Source: an uncultured Acetatifactor sp. (GTDB taxonomy: Bacteria; Bacillota; Clostridia; Lachnospirales; Lachnospiraceae). Taken from it: a stretch of DNA of 64,000 bases. Both the position numbers and the translations under genes were made by a program. The notes beneath the pieces were generated by a model that worked only from the letters and a program-made list of their open reading frames with translations, ran no database searches and was not told where the DNA came from. Positions within the stretch are counted from its first letter, which is position 1; each line of letters opens with the position of its first letter. Positions 35,301-43,441 of the stretch are shown here, piece after piece. The stretch spans positions 89,097-153,096 of the forward strand of contig CAJTKW010000001.1 in the NCBI GenBank assembly GCA_910577035.1, read 5' to 3'.

Positions 35301-35401
35301 GGTTTAACATTGATTATGACCTGCTCTCCCTGCTGATGGTGCAGGAAAAAGACAAAGAAGGCAGGCTCCACATCCGCTGGGGTGAACAGAAAATAGCATG
35401 A
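32351..35401 (+). CDS. N6-adenine methyltransferase-SF2 helicase fusion
   Basis: 1016 aa from TTG 32351, behind AGGAGGTGAT. Residues about 90-220 are an adenine methyltransferase: SAM-binding IADLTCGKGNFF, acidic GCELDAKAVRVA and catalytic NPPF. Residues about 490-960 are a SNF2-type helicase: Walker A WEQGSGKT, DESD box, motif III-like LLTTGTSTRNN and a C-terminal RecA-like lobe. No nuclease domain is seen. Similar large proteins in ICEs and phages (DarB-like) are thought to protect incoming DNA or process it. Methylation of ICE DNA before or after transfer is an attractive role, but unproven. Confidence 0.8.
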   Translation: MKYSYYGETIPFDRRKELNEKVLSLIADGIPETYGITHEDIYNAYTGDGGLHGLERDDYDNYHQFSEAKKEFENGQFFTPPHLCEFVTSCLKPSCHDLIADLTCGKGNFFNFMPMETNLYGCELDAKAVRVARFLYPDAAIECGDIRSYQPEVRFDYVVGNPPFHLKWWTEGDREISSQLYYCLKSAQLLKPLGILALIVPRSFLADSFTDGGQIREMEGCFSFLGQIVLPENAFAHLGVSSFPTKLQFWQKKGNANQGKPQPYRAEPDFSLSADSDFQKVAQYTHEKYIAFAKSALENNQHSILLELAKSQSVSKEFQYQTRKLLYHIKVHPATTALYAKCSEYLYRFYTQKQPDGMSYEQWCSSKITEKKVLAYLQRALKKQNATPEEDRIALIKRDGEFAYKGYSAAARRRITESMCIPVPIHQAVLNNTPEKYPGYERLLRRKHSEYETQNQPFAEMDEDPQIAEWLSEFCLWDPSRMEMIRFSEVQLHDINLTLQKRYALLQWEQGSGKTLAGIATGLYRMQNQNVHSTWVVSSAISIRNNWNVVLPLYDIPCIFIKRPTDLQRIRQGDFVLLTLNTVSAHKKQLRKYLKRLGRNIQLILDESDEISNPNSARCQAVLSCFRRCRMKLLTTGTSTRNNISEFVPQLELLYNNSINMISWNQYIYRHSRDAETDDEPGCEVNPYFGEPIPAYKKGYSLFAASHLPEKVTVFGLEKRTQDIYNADILSDILGKTVITRTFEEVAAKDIKRIHQVLLQFPEEEREVYRKAMNEFNQMRDNYFASTGNSRKDSMMRLIQQIVLLLRISAAPDTVKEYTGDTPAKVMTAVEMVSEWPDEIIAIGVRHKAVLASYEKALREYLPERPLFVVTGESTSFAKRRALHQTLKDSGNGILLCTQQSLPSSVNFEYVNKVIIPELHYNNSGMSQFYFRFIRYTSTEYKDIYFLTYAGSIESNLMQMVLAKEKLNLFMKGQDVDLDEVYERFNIDYDLLSLLMVQEKDKEGRLHIRWGEQKIA

Positions 35402-35430
35402 AAACCATAATTTTCGAAAGGAGAATATCT

Positions 35431-35910
35431 ATGTACCATCCTATCTTACAAGTATACACAGAACCGCACAGTAAAAAGGAATGGGCAACGGAGGATGACC
35501 TGATAAACCTCTCCAACCTGATTCCCATTGCCAGCCATGTAAAAGCCATATACAACCGTGATTCCTTTATGCGGCAGTTTGAACAGTGGTTCATGAAGCA
35601 CCATATGGGTACCTTTTCCCATGATAGTTTTATCCTTGCCCCGGATGCCCGCAGAAACTACTTTGCTGGACGCTTTCCGGAATTCAGGAACAATCTGAAG
35701 GCTTTGGATGCAGTGACAGAATCCCTGTATATCAGTGATTATAATTATATGGACAATCTGCTCTCGGAGCTGGTTTCCAGTTTTTCCGACCACCGCAGCT
35801 GCTATGTCATGGAGTCGGATAATCCCCCGGTTCCTTTTGACAGGTTCATCAGAACGGCAACACCCGGTATGCCCTATCATATCGGCGCAGTTTTAGAATA
35901 CCATGGTTAG
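35431..35910 (+). CDS. hypothetical protein
   Basis: 159 aa from ATG 35431 (AAAGGAG 8 nt upstream). Aromatic-rich, with FEQWFMKHHMGTFSHDSF and a C-terminal PVPFDRFIRTATPGMPYHIG. No motif recognised. It follows the methyltransferase-helicase closely and overlaps nothing; probably part of that operon. Confidence 0.45.
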   Translation: MYHPILQVYTEPHSKKEWATEDDLINLSNLIPIASHVKAIYNRDSFMRQFEQWFMKHHMGTFSHDSFILAPDARRNYFAGRFPEFRNNLKALDAVTESLYISDYNYMDNLLSELVSSFSDHRSCYVMESDNPPVPFDRFIRTATPGMPYHIGAVLEYHG

Positions 35911-35919
35911 GAGGTGCCT

Positions 35920-36459
35920 ATGGAAACAAATGATTTACGCAATATCCTTATGACCCATCTTGATACGCTCCGCCGCAATCTGACGGCAGTTTCAAGGGAG
36001 GAATTAAGGACCCGCTACCGCAAGCCCTATTATGCCCTGCTGCATGATATCTCTGCTGCCGCCTCTGCCTATGTAAAAGAGATTGCCCTGGCAGACCTGC
36101 GCATCCGAAAAGAATATCTGCAGGAAGCTGTGCCTGTCATAAACAATGCAATACAGGCATCAGGATTACTAAAGCAGATCTCAGAGTCAGCTTACCGCAG
36201 GCAGGACATTCAAGAGATCGAGCAGCTTGCCCTTACACTGAAAAAGCAGATAGAGGATGCTTTAATTCCCTTTTATGAAAAGCACATGGGGCTGTATCTG
36301 TCAGATAAATGCTTTAGCGCCACCCCACAGGCGCCGCTGCTTTATAACCATGTAAACGGCTGTGTCATGCAGGACGGGAAGTGGATTCCCCTGGAGACAG
36401 GACGGAACTATTCTTTTGTCACCCTGCACATCAAAGAACGCAGCCAGACCGTTGCATAA
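35920..36459 (+). CDS. helical hypothetical protein
   Basis: 179 aa from ATG 35920 behind AGGAGGTG; an in-frame GTG at 35914 overlaps the ribosome site. Residues 1-120 are predicted long helices with coiled-coil character (LMTHLDTLRRNLTAV, AYVKEIALADLRIRKEYLQEA). The C-terminus may be a small beta module. Family unknown. Confidence 0.45.
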   Translation: METNDLRNILMTHLDTLRRNLTAVSREELRTRYRKPYYALLHDISAAASAYVKEIALADLRIRKEYLQEAVPVINNAIQASGLLKQISESAYRRQDIQEIEQLALTLKKQIEDALIPFYEKHMGLYLSDKCFSATPQAPLLYNHVNGCVMQDGKWIPLETGRNYSFVTLHIKERSQTVA

Positions 36460-36475
36460 TCAGGAGGATACCTAT

Positions 36476-36838
36476 ATGAAGATATTTGATTTTGAGACAA
36501 ATGGCAATACCTACAAGATGAAACTGGATGTCAGGACTTATTCCAACGGCAACCTTGCCCTCGCAATGCACATTGATACAGAGGATGGCTGGGAACCCTG
36601 GAATATCCTTACCGTAAATCTTGGCTTTCCTCTGGAAAAAGATATTGCCTATATTGACACGAACAACAATGGCGAATCCATCCTCGCATGGATCATCCGC
36701 AACAAGCTGGCTGTTCCCACAGGGAAAACCGGCAGAAGCGGTTACTGTGTATACCCACAGTATAAGTTCCGCGAGGCAGCCTTACGCGAAATTGATACGG
36801 ACGGCTATGAAAAATATCTGGCGGATCTTGCTGCTTAG
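36476..36838 (+). CDS. DUF4313-like protein
   Basis: 120 aa from ATG 36476 (CAGGAGGA upstream). KIFDFETNGNTYKMKLDVRTY, WEPWNILTVNLGF and YIDTNNNGESILAWI fit a small alpha/beta family I recall as DUF4313, found in phages and ICEs. Function unknown. Last gene of the operon; a bidirectional terminator lies 21 bp downstream. Confidence 0.65.
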   Translation: MKIFDFETNGNTYKMKLDVRTYSNGNLALAMHIDTEDGWEPWNILTVNLGFPLEKDIAYIDTNNNGESILAWIIRNKLAVPTGKTGRSGYCVYPQYKFREAALREIDTDGYEKYLADLAA

Positions 36839-36859
36839 AAGAATTGCTTTAGTGAAAAA

Positions 36860-36894
36860 AGAAAAGCGCTGGCACACAACCCCAGCGCTTTTCT
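36860..36894. terminator. bidirectional terminator between convergent operons
   Basis: AGAAAAGCGCTGG/CCAGCGCTTTTCT, a perfect 13-bp stem with A and T runs on each side. Serves the plus operon ending at 36838 and the minus pair starting at 37423. Confidence 0.88.
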
Positions 36895-36899
36895 GCTTT

Positions 36900-37082
36900 T
36901 TAGAAACGAAACATCCTGATACTCTTGATGAGCGTGATACAAAGCTCCTGATACAAGTCTTCATCAAACCTGCCTCCAATGATTGCCCCCTTTATCAAAA
37001 GAGGCTTGTACATCTCCAAAAGGGCAATGACTGCCGATTCTTCTCCCACCTTTGCCTGTAATAATATTTCCTTAAAATTCAC
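36900..37082 (-). CDS. sigma region 2-like / conjugative-transposon HTH protein
   Basis: 60 aa from GTG 37082, overlapping the upstream stop by 4 nt (GTGA). KEILLQAKVGEESAVIALLEMY, then GGRFDEDLYQELCITLIKSI resembles sigma region 2 and the helix-turn-helix small proteins of Tn916-like elements. It lacks region 4, which is provided by the adjacent gene. It may act as half of a two-part sigma factor. Confidence 0.65.
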   Translation of the reverse strand: MNFKEILLQAKVGEESAVIALLEMYKPLLIKGAIIGGRFDEDLYQELCITLIKSIRMFRF

Positions 37083-37423
37083 TTACTCATCTCCTTTATT
37101 TTCTTTTTGATCTTCTGGATCGTCCGGTAATAAATTGCTGCCACACCCTTATATCCCAGCCCCATTTCCTCTGCCAGCGATTCAAAGCTCCTCTCGTCCA
37201 ATACCCTTGCAAAAAAGATATGACGCTCCCGATCATTAACCTCTTTCAGCGCATGAATCAGGGCACTGTCCTCCAACTGCATAGACAAAGGCAGCTCAGA
37301 CAGCATATCTTTTTCTACATCCTCTTTTTGGCTGTCTTCGATTACTTCTGTTACAAACTCTGTCTGCTGTTGCCAGGTACGCCGTAAATTGGTTCTGGAG
37401 AATCTCTGTTTCGCTCTTCCCAT
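37079..37423 (-). CDS. sigma region 4-like protein
   Basis: 114 aa (AAAGGAGG 7 nt before the ATG). The basic N-terminus is followed by region 4: LIHALKEVNDRERHIFFARV and SFESLAEEMGLGYKGVAAIYYRTIQKIKKKI (DNA-recognition helix within the second block). No region 2 is present. Coupled by 4-nt overlap to the region 2-like protein, in reverse domain order from an ordinary sigma factor. Confidence 0.7.
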   Translation of the reverse strand: MGRAKQRFSRTNLRRTWQQQTEFVTEVIEDSQKEDVEKDMLSELPLSMQLEDSALIHALKEVNDRERHIFFARVLDERSFESLAEEMGLGYKGVAAIYYRTIQKIKKKIKEMSK

Positions 37424-37883
37424 TATTTTTCTGCCACATGGCTTTTCCTCCTTTATTTCAGATTTTTTTGAAAATCTGAAACCGGAGGTGAACGAGCGCA
37501 GGGTAGACAGTGTAACCTTACATAGCTTTTTATCGTATAAGAAAAAGAACCATTATCCATATACCGGATAACCGTCCTTTCTTTGAATACTTCCACTTCT
37601 CTCTAAACAGCATCGTACCACCCTACCATACGGAGGCAGTCTTGTCATGTGAAAGTCTATGCTTTTTTTACGAAATTTCCCTGCCGCTGCCCGGCCTACG
37701 ACTATTCCCCAATGTCTGCCATGCATCCTTCCCCATAGCACACTAAAAACACTCAAACAAGCCCCTGATGAACCATGTTTCTCATTGTGCTATCTTTTTC
37801 GCAAAAAGGCTCGCTTTCTGTAAAATTGGTGCGAATTATTTTTTCCTTTCAAGGCTGATGCGGAGCCTCACGATCCGTAAACG
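37424..37883. other. intergenic region without recognisable genes
   Basis: An A+T-rich palindrome (TTTCAGATTTT/AAAATCTGAAA around 37456-37480) lies in the leader of the sigma-like pair. The rest has only short unsupported reading frames. This is the left border of the ABC/YcaO cargo. Confidence 0.5.
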
Positions 37884-37910
37884 AAAAAAAGGGCTGACGC
37901 CAGCCCCTTT
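37884..37910 (-). terminator. terminator of the YcaO-ABC operon
   Basis: On the minus strand GGGCTG pairs with CAGCCC (4-nt loop), followed by seven T; it lies about 20 bp after the last ABC gene. Confidence 0.82.
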
Positions 37911-37930
37911 GATACGGCATTTTCAGGAAT

Positions 37931-39748
37931 CTAGGTTGTAACATAGTACTGTGCCTGGGCGTTCCACATCTGTGAATATCGCCCGTCGCTCTTCAAAAGC
38001 TGTTCATGTGTACTCTGCTCGATCACCTGCCCGTTATCCATGACAATGATCGTGTCGCAGAACTTACAGGATGTCAGCCGATGAGATATGTATATAACTC
38101 CCCGGGAACCGATCAGTTCCGCAAGTCTTGTGTAGACGTCGAATTCTGCCTGAGGATCCAGCGCAGCTGTTGGCTCATCCAGGATCACCAACGATGCATC
38201 CTTATAAATTGCACGCGCAATGGCGATCTTCTGTGCTTCCCCTCCTGATATATCTACGCCGTCTTTTTCATATTCCCTGTAAAGAACCGTATCCAATCCA
38301 TTTTCCAGAGATTTCATCCATTCTCCCATTCCTGCTCGATTTAAAGCATCCTCTGCGCGCTCTGGGTCAAAGGTATCGGAGGAAGCGACCACACTGCCTA
38401 ACAAAAAGGAAAACAGTGAAAAATCCTGAAATACAACGGCAAGAAGATTCCGATAGGTGTCTTCGTCAAAATCCCATATATCCACACCATCCAAAAGAAT
38501 GCTTCCATGATCCGGCCGATACAGACGGCATAAAAGTTTGATCAAAGTTGTTTTACCACTACCGTTAAGACCGACAATTGCGGTTTTATGTCTGGCATCA
38601 ATTTTGACATTCAGCCCGTCTATCGCCGGCTGATCCGTACCGGGATAGGTAAAGGAGACATTTCTGAATTCGATTTCCTTCATGCTTTTCGGTTTGACCA
38701 TGCCTTCTCGAGTCTTTGGCGTCTCAATCTCAATATAATCCAGGGTACTGGCCAGTCTGTCCATATCCACCTGAAGTTCAGCCCTTGTCTGCAGAAGCGA
38801 GGAAAGACCGGTTGATAACTGAAACAGAGCCTGCGCATACTGTACGACATATCCGATAGCAATCTGTCCCACGTAGGCACAGAACGCGGCCATCAGATAA
38901 GATAAGCCGATTAGCAGGCTGTTCGATCCACCCTTGATCATTCCACCTGCAAAATTGATCCCAGACAGTCTCAGCGCGTGCTCATGTACCTTCTCATTTT
39001 CTTCCTTTACACTCGGTTCAATGAGGGAAGAGGCTCCATAGATTAGGATATCCTTGATGCCACGGTAACTGATTGCCTGGCTCCCCTCCGTCATACTTTG
39101 GAAACGACTCCTGCTCTCTGTCTGCGTCATTCTGCCCATTTCATCAGATTCGCGTTTGCTGTAGTATCTGTCAAAGAAAAGAGCGCTTGCCACGGAAAGT
39201 ATCAGCATTATGAGGATTGTTCCGAAAAGATATCCGTTTTTATCTGCGATTGACCGGACCAACAGCGGAACAAGAATTATGACAGAGACAACAATACCTG
39301 TTATCTGTTGAACGATCTGCTGTACCTTGGCTGTTACACCGAAAAAGCCACTGCCCCAGCTGCGATCGGTCTTGATCCTGCTTTGCATCTGTCGCGTTTT
39401 TTCGCTGTCCATCTGCGAATACTCCATCGTCATGGTCGTGCGTGCAATCAGCGTTTCAAAGCTGTATGAGATGTTCTGGCTCATGACATTTACGGTTTTC
39501 TCCATCCATGATCTCAATACATTGACGATCATCGTAACCAGAGCGCCTGCCAGTGCAAAAAGCATCACTGTTTTAAAATCCCTCTGAATAACGATCCTGT
39601 TGATCACCTGTGCCATGACAAGCACGGGAAGATAGCCTGCTAGGGTCTGCAGGATCCCATTTGCCGTGATATACGGGAAAAACCGGGAATCCATACGACG
39701 GAGCAATGCAAAAGATCTGCGGACAGTGCTGTCGGATTTATGCTTCAT
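37931..39748 (-). CDS. ABC exporter half-transporter (permease-ATPase)
   Basis: About 605 aa. AGGAGG is 9 nt before ATG 39748; another ATG at 39754 is only 3 nt from it. About six transmembrane helices in residues 20-310, then a nucleotide-binding domain: Walker A GLNGSGKT, signature ISGGEAQK (usual LSGGQ altered), Walker B LVILDEPTAAL and H-loop SHRLTS. No C39 peptidase domain. It probably pairs with the next ABC protein to export a modified peptide or small product. Overlaps the upstream ABC gene. Confidence 0.88.
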   Translation of the reverse strand: MKHKSDSTVRRSFALLRRMDSRFFPYITANGILQTLAGYLPVLVMAQVINRIVIQRDFKTVMLFALAGALVTMIVNVLRSWMEKTVNVMSQNISYSFETLIARTTMTMEYSQMDSEKTRQMQSRIKTDRSWGSGFFGVTAKVQQIVQQITGIVVSVIILVPLLVRSIADKNGYLFGTILIMLILSVASALFFDRYYSKRESDEMGRMTQTESRSRFQSMTEGSQAISYRGIKDILIYGASSLIEPSVKEENEKVHEHALRLSGINFAGGMIKGGSNSLLIGLSYLMAAFCAYVGQIAIGYVVQYAQALFQLSTGLSSLLQTRAELQVDMDRLASTLDYIEIETPKTREGMVKPKSMKEIEFRNVSFTYPGTDQPAIDGLNVKIDARHKTAIVGLNGSGKTTLIKLLCRLYRPDHGSILLDGVDIWDFDEDTYRNLLAVVFQDFSLFSFLLGSVVASSDTFDPERAEDALNRAGMGEWMKSLENGLDTVLYREYEKDGVDISGGEAQKIAIARAIYKDASLVILDEPTAALDPQAEFDVYTRLAELIGSRGVIYISHRLTSCKFCDTIIVMDNGQVIEQSTHEQLLKSDGRYSQMWNAQAQYYVTT

Positions 39749-41540
39749 TTGCATCTACCTCCTGATAATATCTGCTTTGTATCTCGAAAAGATGTGCATA
39801 TTTGCCATGACGCCGAAGCAGTTCTTCGTGGGTCCCATCCTCTTCAATATGCCCATTGTCCAGCAAAATAATCCGATCAAGGAAACGGGTACTTGCCAGT
39901 CTGTGAGAAATGTAAATACAGGTTCTTATCCCGCACAGGGCATGGAAGAATGAATAGGTTTCACTTTCCGCCAAAGCGTCCAGAGCTGCTGTAGGTTCAT
40001 CCAATATCCACAGCGCTGCGCCGGATCGATACAGCATTCTTGCCATCATCAGTTTTTGTTGCTGACCGCCGGAAAGCTCAATCCCATTTTCATCCACGGC
40101 CCTTGTCATCTGTGTATTCAGACCGGAAGAACACTTCTCAACCGTTTCATAAAGTCCAACACGTTTAAGACAGTCTTCCACCCTCCCGATATCAGTCTTT
40201 TCAATTGGTTTCATGGAGATATTCTCCGCTATGCTGTACGGAAGAATGAGACTGTCCTGGAAAACCGCCCCAATCTGATCCGCCCTCTGCTCAAATGTCA
40301 TCTGCTCTGCAGGTCTTCCGTTTATTAGAATCTGCCCGGACTGAGGGGAATATAGTCCGCAAAGAAGCTTTACCAGGGTTGTTTTCCCGGCTCCGTTTAC
40401 TCCCACCAAAGCAAGTTTTTCTCCTGCCGAAATCTTCAGGTTGATATGGTCCAGTATATTATGTGCACCGTCATAAGAAAAGCAAACATCCCGAAGTTCT
40501 ACAGTTACATTGGGAACAGATGCCTGCATGGTCTCTTCACCGGTTCGTTCCGTTTCCTCCGTGGCGCTGAAATAGGAACTGACTGCAGCAATCCCCGTAC
40601 ATCCCAGACAGAGTGTGCCGTAGCTTTGTATGAAGTTGGTTACAAACCCTGTCAGCTGTCCGATGACGCCGAAATACAGCACAAATTCGCTGATCGTTAT
40701 GTGGTTGTTACATACCTCATAAACAAGATATCCATAAGCAACCGCATCTCTCATAAAGGAAGTGACGGCAGAAAAAACATTATTGCCCAGAATCCTCTGC
40801 TGAAACTCATTGTTGATCTCCCGAAGTTTCCCCAGGCTTTTATCCATAACCGTACAAAGCCAATCACTCATTCTGTACAGGCGGATATCTTTCCCGATTT
40901 TCGTATTCTGAAAAGCATTGATCAGATAAAAATACTTTCTCATCTCAGCTGCCTGTTCATCCTGCCGCTTCTCATTGGCTTTCTGCGTGCGTTTGAGTGT
41001 AAAATAACTCAGAGCCGACAGTGCTGCCATCACAAGGATCAAAAGCGGGCTCAGACGGCTCAGCATTCCTGCATAGATTACGAAACTGGCGACGCAGATG
41101 ATTAGGTTCATCACCCCTTCAAGCAATAACCTGACATCCGCTCCCCACAAACAAACCTGGCGAGCTTTCTCATATGCTTTTTGACCGACATCGCTTTCCG
41201 TATATTCATATTTTGCATCCAATCTTCTTAAGAACAGGCGGTAAAGCAGATTCCGTCCCATGTACAGCTGTCGCATTCCTCTTCCGCCTTGCACTCCCGA
41301 ACAAGCACAGGAAACAACAACATACGCAACCGTGATCAGTATGACACCGGTCCACTGCGGTGAATCCGCATCGCTCCCGACAACCGCCACAGCATAGGAA
41401 GGAATATATACCATCAATACAGAAGATGCGAGCGTAAGCAGCACGCAAAGCACTACCATGACCAGGAGCACCGGCTCTTCTCTCAGGATATTCGAAAAAA
41501 GGAACTTCATTCCCTTTCGCACTGTGTGATGCTTCACCAT
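39738..41540 (-). CDS. ABC exporter half-transporter (permease-ATPase)
   Basis: 600 aa (GAGAGG 6 nt before ATG). About six membrane helices, then Walker A GVNGAGKT, signature LSGGQQQK, Walker B LWILDEPTAAL and SHRLAS. Intact catalytic motifs, in contrast to its partner's altered signature, suggest a heterodimer. Located between the YcaO-like gene and the second half-transporter, 38 bp after the former, as in modified-peptide export clusters. Confidence 0.88.
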   Translation of the reverse strand: MVKHHTVRKGMKFLFSNILREEPVLLVMVVLCVLLTLASSVLMVYIPSYAVAVVGSDADSPQWTGVILITVAYVVVSCACSGVQGGRGMRQLYMGRNLLYRLFLRRLDAKYEYTESDVGQKAYEKARQVCLWGADVRLLLEGVMNLIICVASFVIYAGMLSRLSPLLILVMAALSALSYFTLKRTQKANEKRQDEQAAEMRKYFYLINAFQNTKIGKDIRLYRMSDWLCTVMDKSLGKLREINNEFQQRILGNNVFSAVTSFMRDAVAYGYLVYEVCNNHITISEFVLYFGVIGQLTGFVTNFIQSYGTLCLGCTGIAAVSSYFSATEETERTGEETMQASVPNVTVELRDVCFSYDGAHNILDHINLKISAGEKLALVGVNGAGKTTLVKLLCGLYSPQSGQILINGRPAEQMTFEQRADQIGAVFQDSLILPYSIAENISMKPIEKTDIGRVEDCLKRVGLYETVEKCSSGLNTQMTRAVDENGIELSGGQQQKLMMARMLYRSGAALWILDEPTAALDALAESETYSFFHALCGIRTCIYISHRLASTRFLDRIILLDNGHIEEDGTHEELLRRHGKYAHLFEIQSRYYQEVDANEA

Positions 41541-41578
41541 ACTACCTCTCTTTCAATAAATGTTCTCCCTATGCCCTG

Positions 41579-42886
41579 TCACATAACAGCTTCGCGACAT
41601 AATGCAATGAATTTTCTGAAATCTTCGTTCATATAATTATGATCCGACTGTATCATAGAAGTCTGTAGTTTTTCCCATGTGTCATAACAGCATTTCCCTC
41701 TCAGATTGCAGGTTTCACAGTTTGGACAGGACGGTATCTTAAAACCATTCTTGTGGATTCTAATCAAGTTATTTACTTCTTCAATGATTTTTTCGTTCGA
41801 TCCAAATCCACAGAAGTATTCCATGATCTGCTCATCCCGAACTTCCTCCTTAAATGCTTTAATAATCACCTTATCCACCTGTCTTATTACTTCATTCACT
41901 CTTGCATCAACATTATAGATATCAATGTATTTCTCTGCAATATCATATTCTTTTAAGTACAAAGCAAGATACGCTGCAAACAGATATGGACTATAAATGT
42001 AAGGTGCGTCCGATATGTGGGTAGTGATAACTCCCAGAAGTTTTGTCATGCTGAATGCGTAAGTATATGCCGGGTATTGAAGAATATTCAGAATACAGTT
42101 TAGGGTATCCTTCGTTAAATATTTGCCCGCCTCAACTGTCGTACGGAACTTACGAATTGACTTCAGCGTATTATACAAACCGATTTCCTTATCTGTAGGA
42201 TAATACAAAGATGCACATACATCAGGCATGACAATTCTGATACAAGGTACGCCATATTTAGTATAGTTTATCAAACCAACTGTGTCCGCTATCGTTTTGC
42301 ACCTTTCTAACATAAACTTGACGGCCCCATCATTTGTAATGACGCTATCACAAAACCCGGATATGATATCTGTTGTGTTTGCTATACTTCTAAAGAACCC
42401 TCGAGGAAGTCTGCCGGTGCCATCAATTTCCGCTCTGATATGATCGTATGCTCTATCATCGCTAAACCAAAAACCTTTCACCGCAGTATCGGAAACATAG
42501 CACTCATTCATACGCAAACGGAAATTCAAATCAAAACTCAGTCCCTGAAATACTTCCGTTATACAGCGCTGAAGTGCGATGTCCACATTTGCATCAGCCC
42601 CCAGTTTGAAATAATACTTTGTCATACTAGGGTCAAAAATTAGAACTCCGATAACCGGCAACTTGCCACCAAGAGAACAGTCAATAACGCGTACATGGTA
42701 TTTCCGCGATTCTATCGCCTGGATCAGTTTATATGAGTTATCTGTATTATTGCATTGAAGATTTACATAATTATTAAAATAGGCATCTGACATATTTTCA
42801 TAAGCAAGCAAAATGCTTAAGATAAATGAAGTTCCTTGATATGTTTCTATAGGAGCATGTATAAGTGGTAATATTTTTTTCATCAT
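41579..42886 (-). CDS. divergent YcaO-like protein
   Basis: 435 aa. The segment VRVIDCSLGGKLPVIGVLIF, then YYFKLGADANVDIALQRCITEVFQG, closely follows the YcaO ATP-binding core; Glu111 and Gln114 occupy the usual E-x-x-Q positions. The expected earlier acidic motif is poorly kept (TYQGTSFILSILLAYENMSD). The C-terminus has a cysteine cluster (CPNCETCNLRGKCC, about 390-404). YcaO enzymes activate peptide amides to form azolines, thioamides or amidines. With two exporters beside it this looks like a peptide-modification locus, but activity and substrate are uncertain. Confidence 0.65.
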   Translation of the reverse strand: MMKKILPLIHAPIETYQGTSFILSILLAYENMSDAYFNNYVNLQCNNTDNSYKLIQAIESRKYHVRVIDCSLGGKLPVIGVLIFDPSMTKYYFKLGADANVDIALQRCITEVFQGLSFDLNFRLRMNECYVSDTAVKGFWFSDDRAYDHIRAEIDGTGRLPRGFFRSIANTTDIISGFCDSVITNDGAVKFMLERCKTIADTVGLINYTKYGVPCIRIVMPDVCASLYYPTDKEIGLYNTLKSIRKFRTTVEAGKYLTKDTLNCILNILQYPAYTYAFSMTKLLGVITTHISDAPYIYSPYLFAAYLALYLKEYDIAEKYIDIYNVDARVNEVIRQVDKVIIKAFKEEVRDEQIMEYFCGFGSNEKIIEEVNNLIRIHKNGFKIPSCPNCETCNLRGKCCYDTWEKLQTSMIQSDHNYMNEDFRKFIALCREAVM

Positions 42887-43035
42887 TTAGCAATCCTTTT
42901 CTTATAGTTTCTAATAAACCTTTTAAAATTTTTTATAAATAAAATGATATTTTCAGTCTTTATGAGTAATGCGATAATATGTATTATAATATTATGAATG
43001 TTTCTGGTAACATTTTTCAATGTCGCTATGTTCAC
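42883..43035 (-). CDS. possible 50-aa cationic amphipathic peptide overlapping ycaO
   Basis: GTG 43035 to TGA 42883, with a 4-nt ATGA overlap onto the YcaO-like start. Ile-rich, with eleven or so Lys/Arg near the end (NFKRFIRNYKKRIAK). AGGGTAAG lies before the GTG. It lacks Cys and has few Ser/Thr, unusual for a YcaO substrate, and A+T-rich DNA easily gives such frames. A possible minus-strand promoter (TATAAT read at 42988-42983) would start inside it. Low confidence. Confidence 0.3.
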   Translation of the reverse strand: MNIATLKNVTRNIHNIIIHIIALLIKTENIILFIKNFKRFIRNYKKRIAK

Positions 43036-43049
43036 AAATCTTACCCTAG

Positions 43050-43232
43050 GAGATGTGCGCAAGATGTGTAAACCACATCAACAGCGAACCCAGAAATAGG
43101 CTGAACGGGCGCACACCCTATAAGCTGACAAACCACACTTATGATTTGGAACCACTCAAGGCATTGCAGCTCTAGTATGTTGCACCCGATGAAGTGGTGC
43201 TGTCCCCGAAGCTGCTGAAAAATAACCCGTAA
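43050..43232 (+). pseudogene. C-terminal remnant of an IS30-like transposase
   Basis: The frame from 43050 reads CVNHINSEPRNRLNGRTPYKL, a transposase C-terminal pattern (split here at the residue limit), is broken by TAG at 43173-43175, and resumes with PDEVVLSPKLLKN to TAA 43232. No start or catalytic core remains. It marks an old insertion at the right border of the YcaO-ABC cargo. Confidence 0.65.
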
Positions 43233-43258
43233 ACTTATAAATTACATCGCCGCCGGGG

Positions 43259-43302
43259 TAACTTCTATAAAAAGCCACTCATGCCTGTAGAAGTTATTTT
43301 TT
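43259..43302 (+). terminator. hairpin after the transposase remnant
   Basis: TAACTTCTA (43259-43267)/TAGAAGTTA (43288-43296) followed by TTTTTT. Probably the terminator of the lost insertion sequence. Confidence 0.55.
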
Positions 43303-43441
43303 ACCACGCTTATTTCGAGAGGTCTGGTGGGCATACCCAGATTTTAAGGTTATTCATAAATTTACTATTATTTATTTTAACATAGAATTTGGTTCTGTAC
43401 ACTATAAAATTTTAAATTTGTGGCATTTTTAAAGGTAATGT

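Noticed and set aside
37553..37756. 67-aa minus-strand frame in the cargo border gap
   Set aside because: No ribosome site, unusual composition and no neighbour relationship.
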